Source: Nematopogon swammerdamellus (taxonomy: Eukaryota > Arthropoda > Insecta > Lepidoptera > Adelidae). From it: a stretch of 64,000 nucleotides of DNA. Of the stretch, positions 21,900 through 39,385 are shown piece by piece. The stretch lies in assembly GCA_946902875.1 (NCBI GenBank), contig OX336342.1:10223523-10287522 (forward strand), read 5' to 3'. The notes under the pieces are model-generated. The model had not been told where the DNA came from. It did not search any database and worked only from the letters and a program-made list of their open reading frames with translations. Numbering within the stretch: position 1 is the stretch's first letter; each line of letters begins with the position of its first letter. The position numbers and the translations under genes are program-made.

Positions 21900-22095
21900 A
21901 GGAAGTTATTAAAGTTCACTACATTACGTAGGTACCTATTAATTATGTCTGCATTTGTGATTTGCAAATACCGGTGTGCAAACTAGCTGTGCTAATTAGA
22001 ATTAAAAATAAATCACTACGTTCTTCAGTAGGCTTTAGCCCTGCCACAGAAGAAGCAGGAACACACTAGTTACATTTATATTATTAAATGAAATT
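21900..22095. other. CutA 3' flank
   Basis: AT-rich; no gene recognised. Confidence 0.4.
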
Positions 22096-22258
22096 AACTG
22101 AATGAAAGGTCGGTTGAAACGGCTATGTGATTATTTCGTGTTTTCCTTCCAGTTCAGTGTAGTTAGCACGATTGAAGGGAAGCACTGACATGGCATCTAG
22201 TTTACCAAGGTGTTATGTATAGGTGATGTCAACCATGTCAGTTTCAATAAAAATAAAA
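22096..22258 (+). mobile_element. Diverged SINE 3' fragment
   Basis: It starts within the body (CTGAATGAAAGGTCGGTTGA) and ends in an A-rich tail. Internal deletions relative to other copies (the ATCACGGATGTTG part is missing) suggest an older copy. Confidence 0.8.
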
Positions 22259-22520
22259 AATGTCTTGGTTGTTTGCATTGGTTTATTCGTACATATTAAT
22301 TATCTGATCAACCAGTTGGTTTGAATGGAAAATACCTTCATCGAGGTCCATTCTGCACAACTCGATGGTCGGAGTGGAAGGACCGTTATAAACCAGAAAA
22401 AAGGTCATTAAAAACAGCACTGTTGGTACCTACCTACCTGCGTTATTATTATTCTATGAACTGACCTCGATTGTTTGGTCCATAAAGCAGTGTTCTATAA
22501 AGTACCTAAACTCCCTTTTT

Positions 22521-22813
22521 AGGGTTCCGTGGCTACACTGACGAAATAGCTAAAATTGGTCAGGTGTGTCCATTCGTCCGTCACATGCTCTGTCCGAATT
22601 GACTGCTCCGGAAAGTAAAGCTCAATATCTAAAAAAATTATAAAGTAGGTAGTCTATTTAGTATTTACGGCATGAAAATATTTTGTTGGTTTTCATCATG
22701 TGGTTATTGAAAAAATAGCATTCTAGTGGCGGCGGCGCCACACGTGTGACGTGATGCGACCGCGTGATCACTGCGGACACGTGTGCGAAAGAGGTAAATA
22801 GCTACGGAACCCT
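22521..22813. mobile_element. Short TIR element (AGGGTTCCGTRGC ends)
   Basis: AGGGTTCCGTGGC on the left and GCTACGGAACCCT on the right are inverted with one mismatch, about 293 bp apart. The phrase AGGGTTCCGT is very frequent in lepidopteran repeats, so the pairing could be chance juxtaposition of two relics. Confidence 0.45.
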
Positions 22814-23039
22814 CTGTGTCACTATAAATTTATTATCGTAGCTATAACCTGAACTGTCCTGTGGCCAATTTGCAACTGAGCAAATTACTGAGAGGTAAAA
22901 TACGGTCTACAGACATGACGGTAGGCGGAGCGGAGAAGCATACGGTCCGCCACCTGAAAGGGCTACTGGCTCCTACTACGGATCCTTTCGGCAAACTTCG
23001 GGTCTAAGGAATGTGTGGTATGTATGAGTAATGTTTTGG

Positions 23040-23140
23040 TGGTTTAAAAAAAGCGACGCATCTTCTCTATATTAACCCTAGCCTAATGTTGAGGCGGTGC
23101 ATGTCGTTTTTTGTTACGTTTCGTTTCAAGCCGAGTGTTT
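23040..23140 (+). repeat. GTTGAGG-family repeat copy
   Basis: TCTTCTCTATATTAACCCTA, GTTGAGGCGGTGCATGTCG and TTGTTACGTTTCGTTT match the copy at about 14255-14330. Confidence 0.6.
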
Positions 23141-23245
23141 CGTTTCGAGCCGAGTCAACCCGAGCCGCCAGAGCTTTCAGGTGTCAAACCCGAGAAGCAT
23201 ATTAGCTATGATATTAGCAAACAGAGATTATTCTAATCTCTTTAC

Positions 23246-23541
23246 CACAGAGCATGAAATGCGCGCGCCCGCCCCTACTAGAGGCGCGCCGTGAGCGCGA
23301 TTTCTCTACAACGGCGTTGAAGCCTGTGGGCGTGGCCTATGACTTACTTATGTGTGTTGTGCGTGTGCATTTGTTTTGTGCGTGCGCCTAACTTGCTCCT
23401 CTTTGTGTGTAGTGTCGATACTAGCACACACACACACATACGAAGCGCTAGCAGCTCAGCGTACGATTATTGGGTTTCAAATATCATCGCTTAGGGCGCC
23501 TCTAGTAGGGGGCGCGGGCAGTAGGTATTTGATGCTCTGTG
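23246..23541. mobile_element. hAT-like MITE (CACAGAGCAT family), copy 1
   Basis: 296 bp with terminal CACAGAGCATGAAAT / ATTTGATGCTCTGTG and GC-rich subterminal repeats (CGCGCGCCCGCCCC, TAGAGGCGC). A perfect 8-base duplication CTCTTTAC lies at 23238-23245 and 23542-23549. The interior is the reverse complement of copy 3 at 54720-55027. It contains a GTGTGT-like tract but no coding frame. Confidence 0.92.
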
Positions 23542-23624
23542 CTCTTTACTTTATTATTTTACTATTATTATTATTCTAAGAACTATCAATGTGAATGTTT
23601 TGGAGGTAAAAGAAATAGGTAACC

Positions 23625-23676
23625 CACAGAGCATCAAATACCTACCGCGGCGGGCGCGCGCATTTCATGCTCTGTG
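23625..23676. mobile_element. Minimal 52-bp hAT-like element, copy 2
   Basis: Only the two terminal repeats and a GC-rich bridge remain: CACAGAGCATCAAAT at the left, ATTTCATGCTCTGTG at the right, CGCGGCGGGCGCGCGC between. A perfect 8-base duplication AGGTAACC (23617-23624 and 23677-23684) indicates that this tiny unit inserted, or was formed by internal deletion after insertion. Confidence 0.9.
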
Positions 23677-23684
23677 AGGTAACC

Positions 23685-23760
23685 TAATGTTATGGCGGCG
23701 CATGTCGTTTTTGTTACGTTTCGTTGAAAACTCCCATAGTGCAGTTTGCTAATATTCGGG
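23685..23760 (+). repeat. GTTGAGG-family repeat, right end
   Basis: Core CCTAATGTTATGGCGG and the terminal AAAACTCCCATAGTGCAGTT match the right end of the element at 14490-14620. Confidence 0.6.
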
Positions 23761-24196
23761 GGGAAAGATCTGTTTTAGAGATGGCACGATTTCAATTTCA
23801 ACATCGATTTTAACTACATACATCGATTTTTTTTTTAATTCAAAGTTAGAATGTATTTGTAATTCAAAAGCATAGAGGTAGAGAAAATAAAATCCCTGAA
23901 TCCTTTGGATCGAAGTAATGGCCTTCTTTGAAATAAAAGATACATAACAGGCTTCAGTTTAAAAAATTATATTAGGAAGGAAGGTGTGGAATAGCTTGCG
24001 ATGACTTCACCGAACATATCCGGGCGCCGACCATCGCCCTTCGGCGCTGGTACATCGGCGCCGGCTACCAGCTTTCTACCTGAACGCGCCCTTATGCAGA
24101 GCGTGTCCAAGATAATGATGATTCTGCATACTTATTCATTAAATTTGCAGCTATTTTATTTAATGGTAGAGCCCGAGTCGGTCACCAAGACAACAT
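23761..24196. other. Intergenic
   Basis: Nothing recognised; it contains TCGATTTT/ACATCGAT-rich low-complexity DNA. Confidence 0.4.
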
Positions 24197-24201
24197 CGTT
24201 T

Positions 24202-24322
24202 TGTTAGATGGCTAAATATTTTATGGATATAAGTAAATCAACAGCTTTCGAGAAGAAAGGATTTATTCAGAAGTGACATGACATTTTGACATTAGTTGAG
24301 GCATAGATTACACTTTTTAACA
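24202..24322 (-). repeat. Copia 3' LTR (121 bp)
   Basis: On the minus strand it starts TGTTAAAAAG and ends CATCTAACA. Next to it on the inner side is the polypurine tract. Confidence 0.9.
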
Positions 24323-24446
24323 TGCCCCTTAATCGATTGCCGAAACAAACAGTAAACATAAAATACATTTACAGCTAAATTAATTTAGCTAATGACAATT
24401 CCGATACAACCCTATTTATTTTGCCTTTATACAGTGGTTTTGTCAT

Positions 24447-26796
24447 TTATTTAGCTCGTCTCCAGCATTCAGGCGTATCAGATTTGTTGCTGTCTGCACA
24501 CAGGTTCAATACATAGTCCGGGAACTCCTTCATTCTTCTGTTACGACGTGGGTAGCGCCTGTCCTCGTCCACTTGTTCATTCTGGTCCCTTTCTTCAGCT
24601 GGTTCAGCAACCTCGTGAGTTTCCTGCTCACTCGAAGTTTCATCTCTTAATGCCTGCGTTGGAACATCTTCATTCAATTTCTGATCCAATACAGCATCTT
24701 CGATATTATCGTTTAATTTCATAGGCACGTCCTGCTGGTGCTGTTCTATTTCACTGAACTTGTTTTCAATGAAGATCACATCTCGAGCTATTTCCATCTT
24801 TCGGGTTTCGGGATCGATTAGTCGATATCCCTTCGTCGTAGTTGAGTAACCCACAAAGATCATTTGCTTACATTTAGTATAAAATTTCTTCCTTTTTTCT
24901 TTTGCAACATGTGCGTATGCTGTACAGCCAAAAACTCTCAAATGACTTACGTCCGGTTTCCACCCACTACATACTTCCATTGGAGTAGCTTTTTGAACTG
25001 CACGTGTGGGACAACGATTTTTTAAGTAAATCGCTGTATTTACAGCCTCTGCCCAGTAGCATTTTGGAGGCCACTTTCTTGCAGCATAGTACGTGCTTTT
25101 TCAACGATGGTCCGATTAGCCCTTTCGGCGACACCGTTTTGTTGTGGGTCCTTGGTACAGTTGTCTGGTATTTTATTCCAGGTTTTTGTGAAAATTTTCT
25201 TTGAATTGCTACTTATGTAGTCTCCACCATTGTCGGACCTTAGACATCTTAACAACTTTCCAGTCTGTCTCTCGGCATAGGCTTTAAAATCTTTAAACTT
25301 TTCGAGCGATTCTGATTTAAAATTTAAGAAGTAGCCGTATGTCATCCTCGAATAGTCATCTATAAACGTTAATAAATAGCGCGCTCCGCCGATAGAAGTT
25401 TCTTCCATTGGTCCGCACAGGTCTGAGTGTACCAGTTCCAGGCACTATTTTGCTCTGGTTCCCCTGTTCTTGAACGGCTTTCTTGTAATCTTGCCCGCTA
25501 CACATGTAATACAGACATCACCGCTCTTTTCAGCATTTTTATAGCTGATGCCGGTTACAAGATCTTTAATAGTGCGCATTCCACCTCTGTTCAAATGACC
25601 TAGGCGTTTGTGCCATAGTTCTCGTGGCAACTTCCTTTCCTTGTCGTTGTCCACCGTTGTCGCTGCCTTGGCATGAATAACTTCTTTTTGCTGCAATTCA
25701 TATAGCCCAGCTACCTCTTTTGCTTTTGCCACGACTGTACCATTATTATTGGAAACTTGTCCCTTTGTCGTCAAACTTGACAGTTAATCCCTTTTCTGCC
25801 ATTTTGCTGACCGACAACAAATTTGTTGTTAATTCCGGAACATGTAGCACATCGTTGATTCCGCTGATATGATTACTGATTTTCAGCTCAACGTCTCCTC
25901 GACCCTGACTCGTTACTGTTTTATTGTCTGCAAGAACGATCTGAAGTCCTTCCTTGGTCTCCTTGTACTTTTTCATAGTACGAGCATCATTGGAGATGTG
26001 GGTGCTACATCCACTATCGACATACCAACGTTCAGCTTTTACGTTCGCTTTCATTGCCACCAATAAGTTAGAATAATTTTTCTTAAACTTATCTTTGCCC
26101 GTGCGGCAATCCGCAGCTTTGTGACCAGGTTTTTGACAGCGATAACACTTGAAGGTAGTTCCGCTCTTTTTCGGTCCTCTTATACCAGCGCTGTGTCGCT
26201 GATGCTAGCGTCAGTCTGCCTGTTCGACTCTTGCAGCAGTTTGGACTTTACTTGTTCCAGTTTTATTTCCTGGCCACTATTATCGATGGCCATTATCATC
26301 GGTGCATACTCGGCCGTAAGGCCACTCAGGAGGATTGAAATCAGCCAGTCGTCCGTCACTTTTGCATCAATGTTTCCAGTTGATGCGCAATACATATTAC
26401 TTTAGTTATGTATTGCTCCATGTTTTTACAATTGTCTAGTCGCACCTGCCACAGAGAACGCTGCAGTTGAATGCGGCGCCCCCAACCGCGATCTTCGTAC
26501 GCGGATTTGAGGCTATACCATGCCTCTCGTGCTGTTGATGCGTTGTATACGTGTGAGAAACATGATGACTCCAGCAGCATACATATTGTTGTACGCGCGC
26601 GTCGATCAAGATCCGGATCGACCTTCACCGGGACTCCGTCCTTGACTTCAACGTCAATCGGCTTCCACCAGTCGCGGTTCTCCAAATAATTCTTTACTTG
26701 GGATTTCCAATCTTGGAAATCTTCCGCTCCCTTTAGGCGTCGAATCCCCGCGATGCCAGTACCCGCGGCCGTACTCGCCGCGTTTTCGTCGACCAT
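24447..26796 (-). pseudogene. Broken copia gag-protease-integrase reading frame
   Basis: Gag starts at 26796 (KGAEDFQDWKSQVKNYLENR, then LLSGLTAEYAPMIMAID after a frameshift). A CCHC knuckle (CYRCQKPGHKAADC) is at about 26120. The protease has WYVDSGCSTHI (about 26020). The integrase zinc region has LWHKRLGHLN and CITCVAGK (about 25480-25680). The integrase core keeps the DDE set in FIDDYSR, LRSDNGG and NGVAERANR (about 25100-25390). Frame changes or stops occur near 26390, 25760, 25445 (TAG) and 25030. After the region around FGCTAYAHV and an acidic linker, the frame ends at 24447 with no reverse transcriptase, so 1.5-2 kb appears deleted relative to usual copia elements. Confidence 0.88.
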
Positions 26797-26932
26797 TATT
26801 CAAAGAATATGCGGCCTGTGTCTAACTTAGACCGCTATCGCCGCCGACCGATTCACACACAACTATTACTTTTACTATGTCCGTTACATACATCATATCC
26901 ATGCGAAATAAGACACTTCTGGGCCCATAACT

Positions 26933-27063
26933 TGTTAGATGGCTAAATATTTTATGGATATTAGTAAATGAACAGCTTTCGAGAAGAAAGTATTTATTCA
27001 GAAGAGACATTAAGTGACATGACATTTTGACATTAGTTGAGGCATAGATTACTCTTTTTAACA
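26933..27063 (-). repeat. Copia 5' LTR (131 bp)
   Basis: It matches the other LTR apart from a 10-base insertion (around GACATTAAGTGACATGAC) and a few substitutions, so the element is not brand new. Confidence 0.9.
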
Positions 27064-27068
27064 CGTTT

Positions 27069-28136
27069 TGTGTTAGTTCACATATTTTTTTCTTCGAAAA
27101 GTCTATGGGACCGATTAGACTGACTGACCGCGCTTGGTTCGGCGCGCCGACCGTGTTAGGCGGCGGCGGGGCGGCGTGGGGGAAAGCGCGGAGGCGGCGG
27201 AGCGCCGACGCGGCGCTCATACCTAGTACCTACGTACAGACAGAGCATAAGTATAATACTAGCGATCCGGGAGAATCCTGCCTGTGGACATCCCCGACGA
27301 ATTTCCGCCGCGCTCGACATAACAGTCGCACCATCAGCATACTTAACCCGCACTATCGGATGGATGAGTAATCCCGTCCTAGCTAAACAGATGATTCCGA
27401 CAATCCATAATACGAGATTTTCGCGAGCATTAAACTGTTGTCGAAGCACGGGGTAGTCAAGCATCACGAGGAATATCGTATCACGAGTAAATACATGTCT
27501 CGATTATTAGGTACTTTCTCTTCTTAACATCGATTTCAACATCGATGGATAATTTTGCTGCCTGGAACTTCACGTTCCAAGACGATAGATTTTGGTAGGT
27601 ATACAAACTTTTAACGGAAAAAATTGCCTAATTAAAAAAAAAACAAATAGTATTTTGTCAAAGTCAATAGTCCGAAGTAAGTATAAACTGCAACTGAACT
27701 ACGGTCAATAGAACTATAGATCTTCTCTTCTAGTGCGCTTATGAAAGTCTGACGCCTGCGGGCGGATGGATGCTGTCAAATCCTCGCACACACACACCAT
27801 CGATAACTCGATAACGTAAGTTTTCAGTGTTCAGAAACTACGATTCCTATTACGATTGAAATTTGAAAAGTTGTATGTGCTGCAATGCAACAAGGGTGTT
27901 TCAGAGTTTTAATACCTAGTACCTTGGTATATAGTAAAATGGGTTTAATTTCACAGAAAATTTACTTTGGCAAGTTGTTTTTTTCTATTTACCGAGAGTA
28001 GGTACATAACTAAAACTTATTCAATGTGTTCTGTCTGTTATTCATGGTGCTTTCCTTTCCTACAGCAACTAGTATTCAAAACACAAAAATAATACAAACC
28101 GAAAGTTAACCGCATGATGGAATCTTGAAATGCAAG
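27069..28136. other. Intergenic region with a GC-rich patch, upstream of zinc-finger gene
   Basis: 27100-27230 is GC-rich (GGCGGCGGGGCGGCGTGG). A 104-codon minus-strand frame at 27156-27467 has a hydrophobic stretch (LVLWIVGIICLA) but no recognised family. No further features. Confidence 0.4.
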
Positions 28137-34761
<6,625 letters not shown>

Positions 34762-35150
34762 CTTTTTGGATGAGGCGCAGAATGTGCTTGCAGTGTTCTT
34801 ATTATCGATTCAGAATACATTTTTCAGGTTTTTTAGGAAAGATATTGAAGTCCTTTGGCTAATTTAAAATTCCAGGTTAATTTCAGGTAATGGCCTAGAG
34901 GCCTAGACGGCAGCGAATTGACAAGAACTATTATAATAAAAATATTAATATTTAAGGATGATGTGATGACTGAAAAAAGTAAACTTGCTACTGCTATGAA
35001 GTTAGCTACGCTGTTAATTGTAATTGTGTATAGGTAAATCCACGGCCATTTGCTATGATACCTATTACTTTAAATTTTGTGACTTCACTATACTAATTCT
35101 GCGTATGACGCTACAAAAAAGGCGGAATAGGTGATCAAGAATTGGTGAGA
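34762..35150. other. 3' UTR and flank of the zinc-finger gene
   Basis: Contains AATAAA near 34936 (TTATAATAAAAATATT). Nothing else recognised. Confidence 0.5.
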
Positions 35151-35153
35151 GAA

Positions 35154-35413
35154 CTTGTAAAACTGTAGGTCCCTTCCCTCCTAATCTTACTTGGTGGTAG
35201 GTTTAACCCGCACGGGTTGATACCACCGCACTGAATGAACCGTCGGTTGAAACGGCTATGTAAATAGTTTGTGTTTTCCGACCAGTTCAGTGTAGCCGGC
35301 ACGATCAAAGGGGGAAGCACTGACATGGCACCTAGTTCACCCGGTGTTATGGGCTGACATCACGGACGTTGTAGGTGATGCAGCCAACCGTGTCAGTTTC
35401 CATAAAAAAAAAA
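35154..35413 (+). mobile_element. SINE copy without 5' module
   Basis: Starts near AAACTGTAGGTCCCTTCC, then the usual body and poly(A). AGAAC on both sides (about 35149-35153 and 35413-35417) may be a short duplication. It is close to the copy at 3936-4154 (both share GACCAGTTCAGTGTAGCCGG and AAAGGGGGAAGCACTG). Confidence 0.85.
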
Positions 35414-36141
35414 GAACGAAAGGGACTCAAAGTTTAGTTTATCGTTTTTACGGTGAAAACAATGGTTATTTTTAAAATTTTAAACGCATAAGACCTGCTT
35501 TACATTCACATCTGTTATTATGCAAAGTTAAAATATCTAATTGAAAGTATTTATTTAATACTATAGCAGTTTTATAGCATAACTTTAAGAGTCTAACTAC
35601 TGTTTTTCCCACAAAATAACTGACAATTGGATAAACAATTTGTATCTTTAGATTTTTAATATGACTTATTTATTACACTTCTTTATAATAAACTTTTACT
35701 AATTGTTGTTGAATTGACTTGATATATTTAAGTATCAAATTGACGATGGCACTATACATACCAGATATGGGTAATGAAATAGGCAGAGTGGTCATATTCT
35801 TCAGTATTCACGTTTATGCTGTAAATATTAATGCTCCTGTGAGTGGTAGTATGGGTTAATTATTTGTAAGTTACTGTAATATAATACTTATATAAGGTAC
35901 TACAAAACATTGTGACTTGCGAAGTTTTGTCAGTTCTTCTTCGCATTGAGAACTGGCGGAATTTTCGACATGTCCAAGCGTAGGTTACCTACATACCTAC
36001 CTATGGATGAAATTATACAATAAACAATTGACGGTCTGGAGGTAACTGCAATGTTTTTCTATCGATAACATTTAAAGGAATCATGTTTTCGCCACGCACA
36101 ATGCGCATATCATATGTACTAAACTTTATCATATATTTAGT
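35414..36141. other. AT-rich intergenic
   Basis: No gene or repeat recognised. Confidence 0.4.
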
Positions 36142-36690
36142 ACAGAGGGCCTAGTCCGAGTTTATGTGACAGCTACGTAAACGTCAAATACCGATCGAAT
36201 TAAGTTTTTATGTATGTATGGAGATGTTTGTACCGTGTGGGGTCGGTACTTAAAAAGAATAGCCCCACTGCATCTCTCCCCGTCGCATGTCGTAAAAGTC
36301 GACTAAGGGATAAGAAAATTCGTCAGCCTCGGTAGCTCAGTGGCGCGGTTGGTTAGTCAACTGTTATTAAGCAACGCTGAGCGCGGTCAGTGTTTGGATG
36401 GGTGACCGCTTGACCGTTGGAGGCTGACCGTGGTTCGGATTCCACGTTAAACTGTAGGTCCCTTCCCTTCTTACCTTACTAGGTGGTAGGGTTTATCCCG
36501 GCCGGGTTGGTACCACCGCACTGAACGAAACGTCGGTCGAAACGGCTATGTAAATAGTTCGTGTTTTCCGTCCAGTTTAGTGTAGCCGACATGAAATGAA
36601 GGGAAGCACTGACATGGCACCTAGTTCACCCTGTGTTATGGGCTGACATCACGGATGTTGTAGGTGATGTAGCCAACCGTGTCAGGTTCC

Positions 36691-36721
<31 letters not shown>

Positions 36722-36829
36722 TCTAGTGGCGCCGCGGTGAGCGTATTGTGCTCCCATACATAAAAACTCAATTCGATCGGTATTTGACGTTTACGTAGCT
36801 GTCACGTTAACTCGGACTAGGCCCTCTGT
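36142..36829. mobile_element. MITE with about 80-bp arms, split by a SINE
   Basis: Left arm 36142-36221 (ACAGAGGGCCTAGTCCGAGT) and right arm about 36752-36829 are near-perfect inverted copies. The SINE at 36231-36717 lies between them, just after the left arm. Without it the element would be about 200 bp, essentially a long hairpin. Confidence 0.85.
36231..36717 (+). mobile_element. Full-length composite SINE with tRNA/5S-like segment
   Basis: Same structure as 17164-17636: 5' module, A-box-like GGTAGCTCAGTGG, 5S-like TTTGGATGGGTGACCGC (within 36367-36409), B-box-like GGTTCGGATTCC, body, poly(A) of about 25. No clear target duplication was found. Confidence 0.9.
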
Positions 36830-37462
36830 GCATATTGCAGTATTGTTATAACAGGATCATGCGAAACATTGTGAGATATTTTAGTTTTAGACTCTTAAAA
36901 GCGAAACAGTTAGGTGCCTATATACCTTGTGCCTTATTTGGTGCAGTTCAGATTTTAAAGAAGATTAGATTAGTACCTACCAATATAAATGATATGATGA
37001 AATACATGTAAATGTGATAGCTATGGACGAATCATGTATTTAAGTTACATCCTTACTGAGTGCCTACTTTGATTTTCCACGGTAAGTGTATATATACTTA
37101 AGATCTTAGACATATTTATATTACAATATTATTCACTAGGTACCCAAGTATTATTTTCTCACAATTTGATTAAATTAATTTTATAAATGCGTATTTTATG
37201 TCTTTTATGTATTATAAATTATAATATAAAATATAAACAAGCTTTTTATACACGCATGCTTTTGATTTTTTTTGTTATGTAAATAATTTGCCCCAATTTA
37301 CCGCTACTCCTAAACTGGCTGCACAAAAATCTCTATTGCCACCACACAAGAGCGATGGAGGATGTTTGTCTGGATGCATCATCATAACTATTAAAACAAT
37401 AATGATAACTAGGTGTACTTGTTTCTGTAAAATGTTTTTTGGGGCAAATAAGTACGTAGTAC
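36830..37462. other. AT-rich intergenic
   Basis: No gene or repeat recognised. Confidence 0.4.
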
Positions 37463-37665
37463 TTTTTTTTTTTTTATTGAAAGCATGTGGCGCCGTGCCA
37501 CCCATAAGGAGTCTAACGATGCCCATGGACATTCGGTCATATGTGCGGGTTGCGGATGCCATTCCGCAGGTACCTATTCATGCCCTCTTGAAGGACCTGA
37601 GACTGTACTTAGGAGGTAATATATGGGCAAGGAGAGAGTTCCAGAGTTTACCGGTTCTGTATGTA
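37463..37665 (-). mobile_element. LINE 3' end fragment, copy 1
   Basis: Minus-strand translation gives YDRMSMGIVRLLMGG, with an upstream LWNSL-like end in DNA form (CTGGAACTCTCTCC). A T-run on the + strand marks the poly(A) tail side. Three relatives in the same orientation lie at 39201, 51510 and 59903. Confidence 0.7.
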
Positions 37666-37723
37666 TCGTCTCACGCCTACACGTGGGGAAGGAATGAAGT
37701 TACGTACAGGTACACTTAGGTAC

Positions 37724-37963
37724 AGTCCGCGCGCGAGCTCCGAGGAATTGGTGGCTGTGGATATTAATTTATTATAGAATTTTTATGGAATTTTTATATA
37801 GATTCACATTTTGTGCTCATTATACTATACTAGGCATTATAATATACGACTAATTTATAATGTAAACATTCTATAACAAATTAATTTCCACAGCGGTGGC
37901 TGTGAAAATTAATTCAAATTTCCAACAAATTAAAATTAATTCTTCGGAGCTCGCGCGCGGACT
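37724..37963. mobile_element. MITE with GC-rich 26-bp TIRs
   Basis: AGTCCGCGCGCGAGCTCCGA, then RGAATT, is found at both ends in inverted orientation; the interior is AT-rich, 240 bp in total. Confidence 0.8.
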
Positions 37964-38170
37964 ATATGTATAATAATAAATATTTTTTTGGTGTTGGTTA
38001 TTGAAGGTCCAACTTTAAACTCGTCGGATATTTTCCTGGCATGTAGGCATGCTGTAGGATGCATAAATACCTACTCGGGACTATATCAGCGACACAAGAA
38101 TCAAGCATAACTTTTATCAGTCATTATTTTGTACGTACCTATATCTATATCTATCTACCTACCTACCCAA

Positions 38171-38562
38171 AGGCGACTAAGGGATATGACTGCCTTCTTA
38201 TATTACTAGGTGGTAGGGTTTAACCGCCCGGGTTGGTACCACCGCACTGAATGAAAGGTCGGTCGAAACGGCTATGTAAATAGTTAGATAGATAGATAGA
38301 AAATTCTTTATTGCTCCAGTAAACATTAAACAGTAACAAATACATTGGAAAATTTACATAAGGTGCAAAGGCGGACTTATCCCTTACAGAGATTTCTTAC
38401 AGTCAACCTTTATAGTTTGTGTTTTCCGTCCAGTTCAGTGTAGCCGGCACGACCGAAGGGAAGCACTGACGTGGCACCAAGTTCACCCGGTGTTATGGGC
38501 TGACATCACGGATGTTGTAGGTGATGTAGCCAACCGCGTCAGTTTCCCTAAAAAAAAAAAAA
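38171..38562 (+). mobile_element. SINE interrupted by a LINE/SINE tail insertion
   Basis: Begins AAAGGCGACTAAGGGATATG, continues into the body, is interrupted at about 38288-38407, then resumes TTTGTGTTTTCCGTCCAG and ends in poly(A). ACCTAC on both sides may be the target duplication. Confidence 0.85.
38288..38407 (-). mobile_element. Short retroelement tail nested in the SINE
   Basis: Read on the minus strand it ends GCAATAAAGAATTTTC plus three TATC units, a typical LINE 3' end. ATAGTT lies on both sides as a 6-base duplication. It is only about 120 bp, so heavily 5'-truncated. Confidence 0.7.
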
Positions 38563-38640
38563 CCTACAGCACACGCCTACAGTTTATTATGTTATGTACG
38601 TGAATAGTATGTACCTACGTAACTATTAGCTCAAATTAGG

Positions 38641-38872
38641 TCATTCCCTCGCTCCTACCAGGTGGTAGGCTCATATTGTAGATGACTGGGTTGCTACCAC
38701 TGTGCTGGACGAAAGATGCCGCATAGCAGCCCAGCCTCGCCTGTGTTCTCTAGTCCAGTATAGCCCGCAATCCAAAGTGAAGTCTCCGCTATGGCACCTC
38801 TCGAAGTTGACATTGGCTGGAGCACATGCGCAGGCCCTTTTGTCTTAGCCACCCCCCAGAGTTAATAAAAAA
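38641..38872 (+). mobile_element. Diverged SINE relative
   Basis: It keeps the body's landmarks in order with many changes: CAGGTGGTAGG, GGGTTGCTACCACTGTGCTG, TCCAGTATAGCCCGC, then CTATGGCACCTC and a short A-rich tail. The 3' third is unlike the common body, suggesting another subfamily with a different tail. Confidence 0.6.
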
Positions 38873-39200
38873 ATGTGTTGTAACCTACAATTGGGCATAT
38901 ATTGGGCAAATATTCGAATGCCCGTGGGCGCCGTCGGACTACACCTCTGCGTTAGTCTGGCGCGCGCCATTTGTCGTGCTCCCCATAAAAAAAAAAAACA
39001 TATAAGTTCCCTTATTGTATGGTTTACAACAGAAATGGGTACATATACATTTCTGTAACTACTATGTATGCGCTGCATCAATCTATTTGTTTATAAGTCG
39101 AGAACTACTCAATAGATTCGCATGGGGTTTTAATTAAGGTATTCAGGCACATCTCAGGATGGTTATAGGATAATTTTTTTTCATTGAAGCTAGTTGTGGC

Positions 39201-39385
39201 TTTTTTGATTGAAAGCGCGACATGTGGCGCCGAGCCACCCATAAGGTGTCTAACGACAACCATGGACATTCGGTCATTGCGGTGGTTGCGAATGTCATAT
39301 CGGCCTGACAGGCGGCGCAGGTCTTTCATTCTGGCATTCACGCCCCTCTTGCTTGAAGGAACGAGACAGTACTTTGGGGGTTCTA
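39201..39385 (-). mobile_element. LINE 3' end fragment, copy 2
   Basis: Minus-strand translation NDRMSMVVVRHLMGGSAPHV. It shares CCACCCATAAGG and CCATGGACATTCGGTC with copies 1, 3 and 4. Confidence 0.7.

Larger units (their letters stand above)
24202..27063 (-). mobile_element. Copia-type LTR retrotransposon, non-autonomous (reverse transcriptase missing)
   Basis: 2862 bp between short LTRs (24202-24322 and 26933-27063) and a perfect 5-base target duplication CGTTT (24197-24201 and 27064-27068). Read on the minus strand: LTR; a primer-binding site containing TTATGGGCCCAG, complementary to the anticodon arm of initiator tRNA-Met as in copia; gag; CCHC knuckle; protease; integrase; a polypurine tract AAGGGGCA; LTR. 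Reverse transcriptase and RNase H are absent, and the frames have several breaks. The structure needed for mobilisation in trans is complete. Confidence 0.93.

Noticed and set aside
27156..27467. Minus-strand frame with a hydrophobic stretch (LVLWIVGIICLA)
   Set aside because: Ends in a GC-rich low-complexity tail, has no recognised domain and no splice context; could be an unknown exon but support is too weak.
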